From: Patescibacteria group bacterium UBA2772 | GTDB taxonomy: Bacteria > Patescibacteriota > Minisyncoccia > Moranbacterales > DUUL01 | Length of the DNA stretch: 64,000 nucleotides | Assembly: GCA_002352545.1 (NCBI GenBank) | Contig: DEIO01000020.1 | Span: 1 to 64,000 of the forward strand | Direction of reading: 5' to 3' | In this document: positions 45,690 through 54,571 of the stretch, in pieces | Numbering within the stretch: position 1 is the first letter of the stretch | Layout of the letters: every line of letters starts with the position of its first letter | Translations under genes and position numbers: made by a program | Notes under the pieces: generated by a model | What the model saw: the letters and a program-made list of their open reading frames with translations, nothing else | Databases searched by the model: none | Told to the model about the DNA's origin: nothing

Positions 45690-45830
45690 ATTATTGACCA
45701 ATCTGAAACTTTTGCGTGAATAACACATCTAGCACTTAACAAAATCATATTTATGTACTACCATCAAGCGTAAAAGTTATTTGACCCAAAACTAACAACA
45801 AAAGGCATTCTATCAAACCTTGAAATCAGA

Positions 45831-45864
45831 ACTTACCTGCAGAAACTCTGCTCGTAAGTTTTTT
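45831..45864 (+). terminator. Second plus-strand terminator, with no gene before it
   Basis: ACTTAC-GCAGA and TCTGC-GTAAGT pair, followed by TTTTTT. It ends nothing that codes; the 45690-45830 stretch may hold a short RNA (arms AACTTTTGCG near 45708 and CGTAAAAGTT near 45769 could close it). Confidence 0.7.
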
Positions 45865-45896
45865 ATACAGTATTATCTTTTTATTTAAAACTATAA

Positions 45897-46670
45897 TTAA
45901 AGATTAGAATTTCTTCTCTGTCCACTGCCCTTCTGCTTGGCACCATCATTTTGATTACCACGTTCATTTTCAGAATTAATAATTGTCTCATATTCTGCTT
46001 TTTTCAATCGCTGAGGTTCATAGTTTTGTCCTTGACGAGTCATTGTTTTTGTAAAACTTCTCAAATGATTTCTTGAACCCCTTAGCAAATTTTCATACAC
46101 CAAGATAAGATCTTCGTTTTTCGTCTCCTCTAAGTATCCTTCTAAATCTATAATATCAATTTCCTCAATCAAAGCTCCTATTTTCAAGGCGTCTACTATT
46201 GAAATTTCTCCCTGGGTCACCAAGTCATTATACAATCCAAATAATTTTTCATCTGTGAATTTGCCGACTTCATCGTCAAAAAAACTAGCATCAATTTCAT
46301 ACTTATCAACCAATCCCTGAACAGCATTCATGTGAGTTTCTTCACTTTTTGAAATATTCTCAAATGATTGTTGTCCCCATTTTTCGTATAATTTTATATA
46401 AACATCACGAGCCAACTTCTCTTCTTCCAACATGAATTTGATGCCATTGGCTTCTTCCTTATTCAATTCTATCTCCGTAGACTGACTCAGATGTTCGGCA
46501 AGAGCCTTTTCGTTTATTTTTGTGTCTCCCTCATCATTCACCTGCAATATACCTTCCGACACTTTCGTCGTTTTCTTTTGCTCATTAATTTGCGGCTTGT
46601 CTTGAGTTGTGCAACCAACAAGCAACATTGCTGTCAATAAAGGCAAGATCAGCAATAACTTTTTTGTCAT
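45897..46670 (-). CDS. DUF2202 ferritin-like lipoprotein
   Basis: Lipoprotein signal LLTAMLLVGC (lipobox Cys about residue 20), a polar linker, then the DUF2202 four-helix domain: EEEKLARDVYIKLYEKWGQQ, SEETHMNAVQGLVDKY, DALKIGALIEEIDIIDLEGY and VYENLLRGSRNHLRSF. The repeated Glu/His positions match a ferritin-like diiron fold; the family's role is unproven but is linked with metals. It is the second gene after the CsoR-type repressor, so probably induced by the same signal as the RND pump. Frame intact. Confidence 0.9.
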   Translation of the reverse strand: MTKKLLLILPLLTAMLLVGCTTQDKPQINEQKKTTKVSEGILQVNDEGDTKINEKALAEHLSQSTEIELNKEEANGIKFMLEEEKLARDVYIKLYEKWGQQSFENISKSEETHMNAVQGLVDKYEIDASFFDDEVGKFTDEKLFGLYNDLVTQGEISIVDALKIGALIEEIDIIDLEGYLEETKNEDLILVYENLLRGSRNHLRSFTKTMTRQGQNYEPQRLKKAEYETIINSENERGNQNDGAKQKGSGQRRNSNL

Positions 46671-46748
46671 AGATTTTTATTTTAAATTTTAGCTTAATCC
46701 TTCTAAATTCATTGTACCAAAGAAACAATAATCCACCCAATTAAAAAC

Positions 46749-46994
46749 TTACTGTTTCACAAGCTCTTCTAATAATTTTCTAAACTTATCTTTATCTTCT
46801 TCATTCTCTCGCATTGAGCATTCTGTGAAACTATCCTGCAAAAAATCGACTGTGACTCTATTGAAAGCTGATTTTGCAGCCTTTAGTTGAGTTAGAACTT
46901 CGAAACAATCAGTTTTCTCATCCCCCATCATTCTTTTGATTCCTTCAAGTTGCCCAATTATATTATTAATAAGCTGTTCTTTGGTTTTTTTCAT
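46749..46994 (-). CDS. CsoR/FrmR-family repressor, CstR-like
   Basis: All-helical DUF156 repressor, 81 residues. Fold markers are LINNIIGQLEGIKRMMGDE and CFEVLTQLKAAKSAFNRV. In copper CsoR the ligands are Cys-His-Cys (36, 61, 65 in M. tuberculosis). Here Cys30 and Cys59 keep the 29-residue spacing, but the His position is Ser55 (QDSFTEC). Two Cys without His is the pattern of persulfide sensor CstR (Cys31, Cys60). Its own promoter at 47028-47057 carries the predicted operator, so autorepression is likely. Confidence 0.9.
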   Translation of the reverse strand: MKKTKEQLINNIIGQLEGIKRMMGDEKTDCFEVLTQLKAAKSAFNRVTVDFLQDSFTECSMRENEEDKDKFRKLLEELVKQ

Positions 46995-47027
46995 AGTTGA
47001 AAATGAATTTTTATATACTTTATCTAA

Positions 47028-47057
47028 ATCTTATCACACACCCCCTACAGGTGTCAA
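47028..47057 (-). promoter_or_regulatory. CsoR/CstR-type operator-promoter of the repressor gene
   Basis: Minus strand: TTGACA (47057-47052), 18-base spacer CCTGTAGGGGGTGTGTGA, TAAGAT (47033-47028). It shares both hexamers and the ACACCCCC and GGTGT arms with 43642-43669. RNA polymerase and repressor would compete for the same face. Confidence 0.8.
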
Positions 47058-47143
47058 TTAAACAACGTTTATTATTCCCTACTGACATTTTCGAAAAAAT
47101 ATTCTATAATTTATCTATATAATTAGTGCTAAAATAAATAGAA

Positions 47144-48394
47144 ATGAATAACAAGAAAGCTCTAATCGCAATACCTTTGGTTATTGTGATGATTATAATT
47201 ATGGTCAGTTTCAAAAAAGACCCTGAGCCAAAAACGATTACTGCTCAACCAAACCAAGAAAGAAAAGATAAGTCAGTGCCATATAACCCTCCGGCCAATG
47301 CTTCAAAGATCACTGGCCTTGCATGTGAAAATTACACCAAAAGACCATTTGCTGTAATGTATTCTGGAGATGCCGTTGCTAGACAATGGTTTTCAAATCT
47401 TTCCTTGGCAGATTTCGTACTTGAAATGCCGCACCGAGCTGTTCATGGAGATCCACGACTAATGGGAGTTTTTCAATGCAATACTCCAACAATCGTTGGG
47501 CCAATGCGTAGCGGAAGAGTAGACAATATCTCAGTCGCTGGCTCACTAGACGCTATTTTTGTTCCCTGGGGAGGTTCTAGTATTGCAAAAGGTATTCTAA
47601 AAAAAGGACTGATAGATCATATCGACTGCAATGGAGAGGTTGCACCAAGTGGTTCTGATGGAGAGACTTGTTTTAGAAGACAAGATATATCTGCTAATTC
47701 CATGATTAAAGCCTCAACCAGTATTCCAAAATTGATTGCGCTTGCCGAAAAAGTTGGATATCGTAAAGAAACGACTCTAAAAGGATATGCTCATCAAGGA
47801 GATTTACCACTTGATCAAAGACCAGAATATGGCCGACTTAGAGTGAAATTTGGCAACGAAAATGTTGGGGTTGAATATCTATATGATAAAGCAACAAATT
47901 CCTATCTTCGTTGGCTTGATGGCAAAAAGGATCTTGACTATGCAACTGGGAAACAATACGCACCAAAAAACTTAATCACCATCATTACAAAAAAAGATAC
48001 TTGGCTACTTGACACTGATTATAAGGCACAAGGATTAGAAGATCCTTGGGATGGAGTTGACGACGCACATAGTCTCAATGACAGTGGAGGTTATCCAAAT
48101 ATGCAACTAGGAGATCCCTGGTTCGACACAAAATATGAAGGTGAAGCAAAATTTTTCTTAAACGGAATAGAAATAGAAGGAACTTGGAAAAGAGAAAAAG
48201 GTCTCGAAAATCAATTCCAATTTTTTGATGAAGATGGAATAGAAATCAAATTTGTACCAGGCCAAATTTGGATGCATGCATTAGGACATGACCAAAAGAT
48301 TAGCTATGAAGAAAGTGCACAGAGAGCTGCAGAGAAAGAACAGGAAGCTATCGAAAAAGAAGCAACTGAAAAAACTACTGGAACTCAGAGTTAG
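47144..48394 (+). CDS. DUF3048-domain (YerB-like) surface protein
   Basis: One N-terminal helix (ALIAIPLVIVMIIIMVSF) without a lipobox, then a two-part DUF3048 region: RPFAVMYSGDAVARQWFSNL with LADFVLEMP, VGPMRSGRVDNISVAGSLDA, then GVEYLYDKATNSYLRWLDGK and KNLITIITKKDTW in the C-terminal half. The end is a charged helix. The family is widespread and extracytoplasmic, with unknown function. Frame intact, own terminator. Confidence 0.88.
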   Translation: MNNKKALIAIPLVIVMIIIMVSFKKDPEPKTITAQPNQERKDKSVPYNPPANASKITGLACENYTKRPFAVMYSGDAVARQWFSNLSLADFVLEMPHRAVHGDPRLMGVFQCNTPTIVGPMRSGRVDNISVAGSLDAIFVPWGGSSIAKGILKKGLIDHIDCNGEVAPSGSDGETCFRRQDISANSMIKASTSIPKLIALAEKVGYRKETTLKGYAHQGDLPLDQRPEYGRLRVKFGNENVGVEYLYDKATNSYLRWLDGKKDLDYATGKQYAPKNLITIITKKDTWLLDTDYKAQGLEDPWDGVDDAHSLNDSGGYPNMQLGDPWFDTKYEGEAKFFLNGIEIEGTWKREKGLENQFQFFDEDGIEIKFVPGQIWMHALGHDQKISYEESAQRAAEKEQEAIEKEATEKTTGTQS

Positions 48395-48411
48395 CCAAAT
48401 TTCTTCAAATA

Positions 48412-48443
48412 ACAAAAACAGCCACTAAAATGGCTGTTTTTGT
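48412..48443 (+). terminator. Terminator after DUF3048 gene
   Basis: ACAAAAACAGCCA and TGGCTGTTTTTGT are exact complements around a six-base loop. Confidence 0.93.
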
Positions 48444-48484
48444 TTTGGATTATTCCCCCAGTTTTTTTGCAATTTTCACTAAAA

Positions 48485-48976
48485 TTAGAAATTTCTTTTC
48501 CACTTCACTTTAACTTTCAAACACTTAAGAAATGTTTTGAAATTATCTTTCATATAGTGCACAATTTTTTTATCCAAAACAGCCAGATCTTTCAATAAAC
48601 TCTTCACCAACTCTTCGTCAACTCTCCTCTTCTTGAACTTCTCCTAATCAATCGGAAACTGACAAGCATAATAGCCAACATCATCAAAATCGCTCTCTTG
48701 ATAGAAAAATTCATATAAATCCTGCGCATTTTTATCATAGATTTCGTGGTGAGCCCAAATCAGATTCTTATAACATTGATAAAGTTCAGTCAAAACATCT
48801 GAAATATATCTTTCTTTTCCTTTAGCTGTTTTCAAAAATTCTTTTTCATCAGTATACTTTGCCAACTGCAAAAAACATCCTCCCAAAAAGTTTGTGTCAA
48901 TCTCAACCAAAGTGCTGACATATTGTACTGAATCTTTGGAAATTTTTCCATTTATCTTGACTTCTCTGATAGACAT
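48485..48976 (-). pseudogene. Four-helix-like hypothetical protein with in-frame TAG
   Basis: The ATG at 48976 opens a 110-codon frame ending FPID then TAG at 48644. The same frame stays open for 52 more codons beginning EKFKKRRVDEELVKSLLKDL and ending KVKVKWKRNF at 48485. Both parts have normal coding character, so the gene may be one 163-residue helical protein with a nonsense codon, or two adjacent ORFs. The first half (FLKTAKGKERYISDVLTELY) is helical with conserved-looking His. Family not recognised. Confidence 0.5.
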
Positions 48977-49055
48977 TTATTGACTTTTTATTATCTTCTA
49001 TCTTGAGAGTATCCTCGATAGAAATAATTACTATTAGAAATAAACAAAGACCAAA

Positions 49056-50150
49056 CTACTCTGCCTTCAACTCATTCTTGAGATTCTTTGGATGATCAAA
49101 AACAAAAGCGTCGTCACGGTGAAACCATAAAGATATTTCGTCTCCTATTTGATATTTCTTCCCAATCCCCTGACCCTTGATTCTTTTGTATGCCTTGAAC
49201 GTATGCCCTTCTACATTAATTCGATATTCATAGAAATGACCAAAAAAGTTTATCAATTCTATCTTCCCAGTGATTAATTTTTCATCAATTTGCTTTTTTA
49301 GGTGAACCTTCTCAGGTCTGATGCCAATAATAACTTTCTGATGTTTAATCTTCTTTCCAATTTTAATGGTTTTTCCCAAGAATAAAACCTCGTGATCTGA
49401 AACTTTTTTAGCTGAAAAAAAACTACACTTCCCCAAGAAATTAGCAGAAAAAATTGAATTAGGATTATTATACATTTCTTCAGGAGTCCCTGTTTGAACA
49501 ACCTGTCCTTTCTTCATCAAGATGATGTTGTCTGCAATAGTCATTGCTTCTTCCTGGTTGTGAGTGACATGAACAGCAGTTAAATTATTGTTTTTTACAA
49601 TTTTTCTAAGCTCATAACGTAAAAAAGCACCAATTTTTGCGTCCAATGCAGACAAAGGTTCGTCAAGAAGCAGGAGTTTTGACCTAGAGGCCAGAGCTCT
49701 TGCCAAACCGACCCTCTGTCGCATCCCCCCAGAAAGTTCATTAGGGAAAGCATCCGATCTTTTCAATAGACTCACCAAATCAAGAGATTCTTTCGTGATC
49801 TTTTTGACTCTTTCTTTATCCCAATCTCTGATCACTGGCCCATAACTAACATTGTGCCAAATATCCAAATGAGGAAAAACAGCAAAATGTTGAAACACAA
49901 ACCCAATATTCCTGTTCTGCACTGTTTGGCCTGAAACATTCTTGCCATCAAAATAGATTCTCCCTTTTGTCGGCTCAACCAAACCAGCAATTGACCGAAG
50001 TAAAGTTGTTTTTCCACAACCAGAAGGACCGAGTAATATATTGAATTTATTATTTGGAATTTCAAGATTTATTTTCTTCAAAGCAGTCACTTTTCCTCCT
50101 TTAACAGAGTCATATACTTTAGATAAATTTTTAATTTTAACTTGAGGCAT
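49056..50150 (-). CDS. ABC transporter ATPase with TOBE domain (Fe3+/spermidine/sulfate-type)
   Basis: Importer ATPase. Walker A LLGPSGCGKTTLLRSIAGL, Q-loop VFQHFAVFP, signature NELSGGMRQRVGLARALA, Walker B LLLLDEPLSALDAK and H-loop HVTHNQEEAMTIADNI are intact. A C-terminal TOBE-like part (about 270-360: IGIRPEKVHLKKQID) is typical of the PotA/FbpC/CysA group. It follows the permease gene by nine bases. No substrate-binding protein is in the window, so the substrate is unknown. The ATPase is intact although the permease reads as frameshifted. Confidence 0.93.
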   Translation of the reverse strand: MPQVKIKNLSKVYDSVKGGKVTALKKINLEIPNNKFNILLGPSGCGKTTLLRSIAGLVEPTKGRIYFDGKNVSGQTVQNRNIGFVFQHFAVFPHLDIWHNVSYGPVIRDWDKERVKKITKESLDLVSLLKRSDAFPNELSGGMRQRVGLARALASRSKLLLLDEPLSALDAKIGAFLRYELRKIVKNNNLTAVHVTHNQEEAMTIADNIILMKKGQVVQTGTPEEMYNNPNSIFSANFLGKCSFFSAKKVSDHEVLFLGKTIKIGKKIKHQKVIIGIRPEKVHLKKQIDEKLITGKIELINFFGHFYEYRINVEGHTFKAYKRIKGQGIGKKYQIGDEISLWFHRDDAFVFDHPKNLKNELKAE

Positions 50151-50159
50151 ATTTTATTT

Positions 50160-51723
50160 TTAATTTTTACTTAGTTTATTGTATTTTAATATAAACAAAA
50201 ATATCAAAGAAATGATAAACAGAACACTGCAAGCAAAAGCAGCTTGGCTCAAGTTATCAGCTCTAACCAAATCAACTATCACAATTGGAATGGTCTTTAT
50301 ATCTTTCGAAACAGCCAAAGTTGCACCTGTTTCAGACAAGCTTCTCAAAAAAGCCATGATTGAGCCCGCAATTATCGCTGGTTTTATAAGTGGCAACAAG
50401 ATGCTAATTAAACATCGTTTTGGTGCTAGCTCCAAGAGAGCAAGAAGCTTCCTCCAAAGAATGAGAAATATCTTTAAAAGCAACTACAAGTGGCTTCAAC
50501 AACAAAGGAAATGTGAAACTCAAATGAGTCAATAAAAGAATCAAGAATTCATTGGAGAATACATTTTGCCAATACAAAACCAGAGACAAACCAAGAGCAC
50601 TGGTTGGAACCAAAAGAACAATCTCATTTAAGCCATCGAAAACCCTCCCCAAACCAAACATATTTCTAGCAATCAAATATGCTAAAGGAGCAGAAAAAAC
50701 TAAATTTATCAAAGTAGCAAAAAAAGCCAAGGCAAAAGAAATAGCCAGACTCTTCAGCAAGATACTACTAAAGAAAAAGTTTAAACTTGTCACGTTATAC
50801 AAAACAATAAAGATGGTTGGCAAAAAGACAATTACAATAAAGAATATTGCCAAACTAATATGCATAATTGGTTTTAGTTTTGTCAGTGATTTTTCAAAGT
50901 CTGGATAAACTTTTTCAAAATGTATGCTTTTTTCTTTGAGGAAGAATTCAGCCATAAATAAAACTGCCATAGCAGACAAAATCAAAACGATGCTAGCACC
51001 AGCAGCTCCAGGTATATCACCTGACTGTTTGAGTCCAACGATAAGAATAGGAGCTGTGCTCACAGCGCCAGCCACCATCATGGTCGCCCCAGTCTCTGAC
51101 AAACTTCTTGTGAATGAAAGAATTGAACCAACAATCACTCCGTCCTTGAAAAGAGGCAAAGATATTGTGCGAAAAATTGTAAAAGGGTTCGCCCCCAATG
51201 TTACAGCAGCCTCTTCAAAATCAACATCAACATGAGAGATAGAAGCTGCAATCGAACGAATCATATAGGGAATAGTGAAAACAACATGCAAAAGCACAAT
51301 CATGATTATTCCTTTTGAAATGATTCCATCTTCCAAACCGAAAAGACCCGCAACTCCATATTTTGATCCCCAATAAAGATAGATGGAAAATCCGAGTGCT
51401 GCAGTAGGCACAACCAAAGAAAGATCAACTAGATTATCAAGCCATCTAGACACCCGACTCTTCCCTCTCACCATCACCCAAGCCAAAGGCAGTCCAAATA
51501 TTAAATTTATCACAGTCACAACTGTTCCAATGATGAACGAAGTGAGTACTGCTTGGATCACCGCCTCTGAAAACATACCTTCAGCTTTCCAAACATAACT
51601 CAAGATGTAGACTGCTGGTAAAAATATAATGAATAGAAAGAAAATAATTGCCACAAAAAAACCGGCAAATCCCAATTTTTTCTTTGGGTCTAAATCTTTC
51701 AACACGTCCCTTAATCTATTCAT
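50160..51723 (-). pseudogene. Fused two-domain ABC permease (FbpB/ThiP-like) with one frameshift
   Basis: Two tandem ModB-type permease domains, about 12 helices. EAA loops: VDFEEAAVTLGANPFTIFRT in domain 1, HSLEEASCSLGASTKTMF in domain 2. The first frame runs 439 codons and stops at 50404 inside the second EAA loop. The rest of the domain (ISILLPLIKPAIIAGSIMAF, FLRSLSETGATLAVS) continues in the next frame to 50160. Removing one T from the TTT near 50409 restores one protein of about 520 residues. A recent mutation or a sequence error is more likely than two genes. Confidence 0.82.
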
Positions 51724-51866
51724 TTTGCTAATTTAATATTAAATCTGAACTAATCGCTCCAGTCTGTCATCATAATAACACACCAGACACTTTTGTTATC
51801 CCAATTCTTTTTTGATACTTTTGTCCATAGATCTAATTATGAATTTTTGTTTTTATTTTTTATATT

Positions 51867-52631
51867 CTAGATTATCCCCAAAGTCCCAAGCCCTTTGAGA
51901 ATTTCCTTGTTCACAAGCTCAACCTCTTCTTTTTTGAGTCGATAATTGTGGTCAATTCCTGGGATAATGAAAAAGCTTTTCGGCTCATTGGCATTTTCAA
52001 AAAGCTCCTGGACAATTTCTGGCTCCACGGTGTCATCCAATTCTCCGCTGAAAAATGCGATCGGCACAACAATTTTTGCCACATCAGCCAGAGCATTATA
52101 TCTGTCACGATCCAAAACATGATTGAAGGGAACGTGGAATTCCACGCTCGTATCTCCATCAAATGGCAAGTCTCTTTTTTCAAGCCATTCTCCGTTCCTC
52201 TCCCACTTGTTTCTTCTTTCTCCAACAATTCGTCCATGTGAAGGCATGATCGCCAGCACAGCAGAAATTCGAGCGTCACGGGCAGCATATAAAACAGCCA
52301 TCTGTCCTCCTCGGGAATGTCCACCAATCAAAATCTTTTCAAACTTCTCCTCGGTCAACATGTAATCCAAAACACTCTTGATATCAGCTAAATATTGTGT
52401 CATGGTGTAATCTTTCATGTCCCCATCGCTCTCCCAAACTCCAATTGGATCAAAACGCACCACCACAAAACCTTCCACTCGCAAATCCTCTGCCAAAATA
52501 GCCAACCCCAAATAGTCTTTGGAGTCCAAGAAACCAGGACAAAGAATCGCAAGTTTTGAGTTCTTCTCCTTTGGATGATGAACAGTTGCAGCGATGTTTC
52601 CTTTGGGAGTTGAGATTTTTATTTTTTGCAT
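51867..52631 (-). CDS. Alpha/beta hydrolase (serine aminopeptidase/esterase-like)
   Basis: Cytoplasmic alpha/beta-hydrolase fold. AILCPGFLDSKDYLGLAIL holds the oxyanion strand, ILIGGHSRGGQMAVLYAA carries the nucleophile Ser (G-H-S-R-G), SGELDDTVEPEIVQ the acid, and IPGIDHNYRLKKEE the His. Length 254 is normal, frame intact, no signal peptide. The substrate is not predictable. It stands alone between the ABC permease and the DUF4013 gene. Confidence 0.88.
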   Translation of the reverse strand: MQKIKISTPKGNIAATVHHPKEKNSKLAILCPGFLDSKDYLGLAILAEDLRVEGFVVVRFDPIGVWESDGDMKDYTMTQYLADIKSVLDYMLTEEKFEKILIGGHSRGGQMAVLYAARDARISAVLAIMPSHGRIVGERRNKWERNGEWLEKRDLPFDGDTSVEFHVPFNHVLDRDRYNALADVAKIVVPIAFFSGELDDTVEPEIVQELFENANEPKSFFIIPGIDHNYRLKKEEVELVNKEILKGLGTLGII

Positions 52632-52697
52632 ATTTTTTATTATTCTATATATTTATCTTTTTCGTCTAATTTACATGAAATTCTTAATCCCTGTTTT

Positions 52698-53541
52698 CTA
52701 TACATCCCACTGAGCTTCATATAGAATTTCTGCTTTCTTGTTTCCATCCTCAAAGTCTTTCTTGTCAATTTCTCTTAGAACCATCCCATAGACAGACAAT
52801 CATTGAAAACAAAGAAAATCCATATGCTATTGACCCTGCAACAGTAACGATGATAAACACCAAACCAACAAACATCACAACAACAAAATTGTTTTGAGAA
52901 AAAGTTTCATCTATAACCTTTTGCAAAAGTTCCCGATAATCAAAAACAAAAGACAACATCCAAAGAGTAACCGGAACGATAAGACCTGAAAGAGTTGCAA
53001 TAATAAAGGTAATGAAATATTCCTTTCGAAATGCCCTTCCCCAAACCAATGAGAGATCAAAGAAATTAATCAATCTTTTACTAGAAAACCAATTAATGAT
53101 AGCAACAGGGAAAATATAGAAAAATGGAAAAAACACAATAAAAGCCATGAAATAATCAAGTGGTGCTAGCTTGGAAAATTCAAACCCACCTTTCTTGCCA
53201 AGAGATTCTGCCATAAATTGGAGAGTCAGATTCTCGAAGAGAAAACCAGAAAAAACAAACCCAAGACCCAAAACTATCAATATCGGTACCACAAAATAAA
53301 GAATGAAAGCCAACCCAGCTATCACAAAATTCACCCACAATGTTGGAAAGTCTTTCCACTGTGGCAATTTCTTCTCACCTCTCATGGCACCAGCACCGGC
53401 TTTGCAGAAATATCCTGCGCCAATTGGATTGGTGACAAAACCAATAACTGGGATGCTAAGCCCAAGCAAAAAACCTTTGAAAAGGGTTGATTTATCACTG
53501 AATGCTGCCTTGAGAGCACTCTTGTATTCTTCGATTTTCAT
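52698..53541 (-). pseudogene. DUF4013-like membrane protein, frameshifted near its end
   Basis: Polytopic protein of the DUF4013 type: TLFKGFLLGLSIPVIGFVTN, GYFCKAGAGAMRGEKKLPQW, then about five hydrophobic helices. The frame ends at 52765 in LWDGSKRN. The neighbouring frame continues as VLREIDKKDFEDGNKKAEIL with YEAQWDV to 52698, so one G too many in the GGG near 52790 would explain the break. The soluble Lys/Asp-rich tail would extend the protein by about 25 residues. Loss of the tail may not abolish function. Confidence 0.65.
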
Positions 53542-53619
53542 GTTTTGTTTTCTTTGGTTACTAAACCCTCAACAGAGATTTTAGTTGTTTGATAATTTCA
53601 CTTTTTCTAAATTCACTCT

Positions 53620-54099
53620 CTATTTTTGTCTTTCAAAATCTTGAATTATTTTCAAATATTCATCCTGAATATCTTTTGGTATTTGAGAATGCACTAATGA
53701 AGAAATTTCACCTTTCTTCTCAATGATAGTATTTATTTCATCAAAATAAAAACCATCAAGAGTAATCAGAAACAAATAGGAAGGATTCCAAGACTGATGC
53801 ATTCGGTTAGCAACCTTCAATGTATCACTCTTATCCAAACGCCAACGATATTTCACTTCAATCAATTTGACCTCCTTGGTCTTTTGATTGATTACTGCAA
53901 AATCTGGAGCCGTCCTCAAAGTTTCAATCATCTCTGAGTCTTCTCTTTTGCAACCAACATGGGTCAATTCAGGAATTATCTTTTCATAACCAAACTCCAA
54001 AACAGTGAATTCGCCAGAATGCCTAAGCATTTCAGCAAAAACTGTTTCAGCAATCCTTCCTTTGACCAAATTTCTTACGAATTGAATGTCTTTTGCCAT
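53620..54099 (-). CDS. Putative PD-(D/E)xK nuclease-like protein
   Basis: 159 residues, soluble. The core has APDFAVINQKTKEVKLIEVK followed by YR, a good match to the PD-(D/E)xK active site (Asp, then E-x-K), with helix NLVKGRIAETVFAEMLRHSG before it, as in restriction-like folds. Two Cys (GCKRED region and none paired) argue against a zinc site. It is the last gene of the minus-strand defence island. The shared 30-bp palindrome lies 19 bp upstream of its ATG. Role in defence is inferred from context only. Confidence 0.7.
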   Translation of the reverse strand: MAKDIQFVRNLVKGRIAETVFAEMLRHSGEFTVLEFGYEKIIPELTHVGCKREDSEMIETLRTAPDFAVINQKTKEVKLIEVKYRWRLDKSDTLKVANRMHQSWNPSYLFLITLDGFYFDEINTIIEKKGEISSLVHSQIPKDIQDEYLKIIQDFERQK

Positions 54100-54117
54100 T
54101 TTGTTTTTTTTATTTAC

Positions 54118-54147
54118 TTACATATGTCATTACACGTGTAATGACAT
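54118..54147. promoter_or_regulatory. Palindromic element shared with 28712-28741
   Basis: TTACATATGT then CATTACACGTGTAATGACAT. The last 24 bp form a perfect palindrome. It lies 19 bp before the ATG of the nuclease-like gene at 54099. The copy at 28712 differs by one base, and the AT-rich flanks on the gene side are also alike. Confidence 0.65.
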
Positions 54148-54172
54148 GATTTTGAGATGGACGTTTTGAAAT

Positions 54173-54481
54173 CTAAACTTTCTTGGGATTCCAAGACTTC
54201 TGGGTCTTCACAAACTTATCCCCCACGATTGCTTCCTCAAACTTCCTCCGACTGACTTTTTGTTTTATCTTCTTTCCCTCGACTGTTTCAAAAACCAAAA
54301 CAAAGCTTCGAGTGGTTCCAGAAGAATGGTCATCTTCGTCAACACCTGAATTATTCTGTTCTCTTATAATTTTGTCTTTCAATGTTCCCTCCCAAGCAGA
54401 GTTCCATCGCTTGAGAACCAACCAAACAATGAAAGCTATCACCAAAGAAGCAACACCGGCTGTAATAAGTGTTTCTTGCAT
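54173..54481 (-). CDS. Small membrane-anchored protein, unknown
   Basis: 102 residues: N-terminal helix (AGVASLVIAFIVWLVLKRW), a charged linker rich in Asp/Ser, and a short beta-rich domain FVLVFETVEGKKIKQKVSRR ending VKTQKSWNPKKV. No family recognised. It sits between the DUF262 gene and the nuclease-like gene, with the basic side toward the cytoplasm. ATG start without SD. Confidence 0.6.
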   Translation of the reverse strand: MQETLITAGVASLVIAFIVWLVLKRWNSAWEGTLKDKIIREQNNSGVDEDDHSSGTTRSFVLVFETVEGKKIKQKVSRRKFEEAIVGDKFVKTQKSWNPKKV

Positions 54482-54571
54482 GTTTTTTGTTTTATTTTTT
54501 TAAGAAAACTCCAATTTTCATTTTTGTAAGACCTTTAATGTAGACTGATTTGAAAACCATAGTCTCAGATG

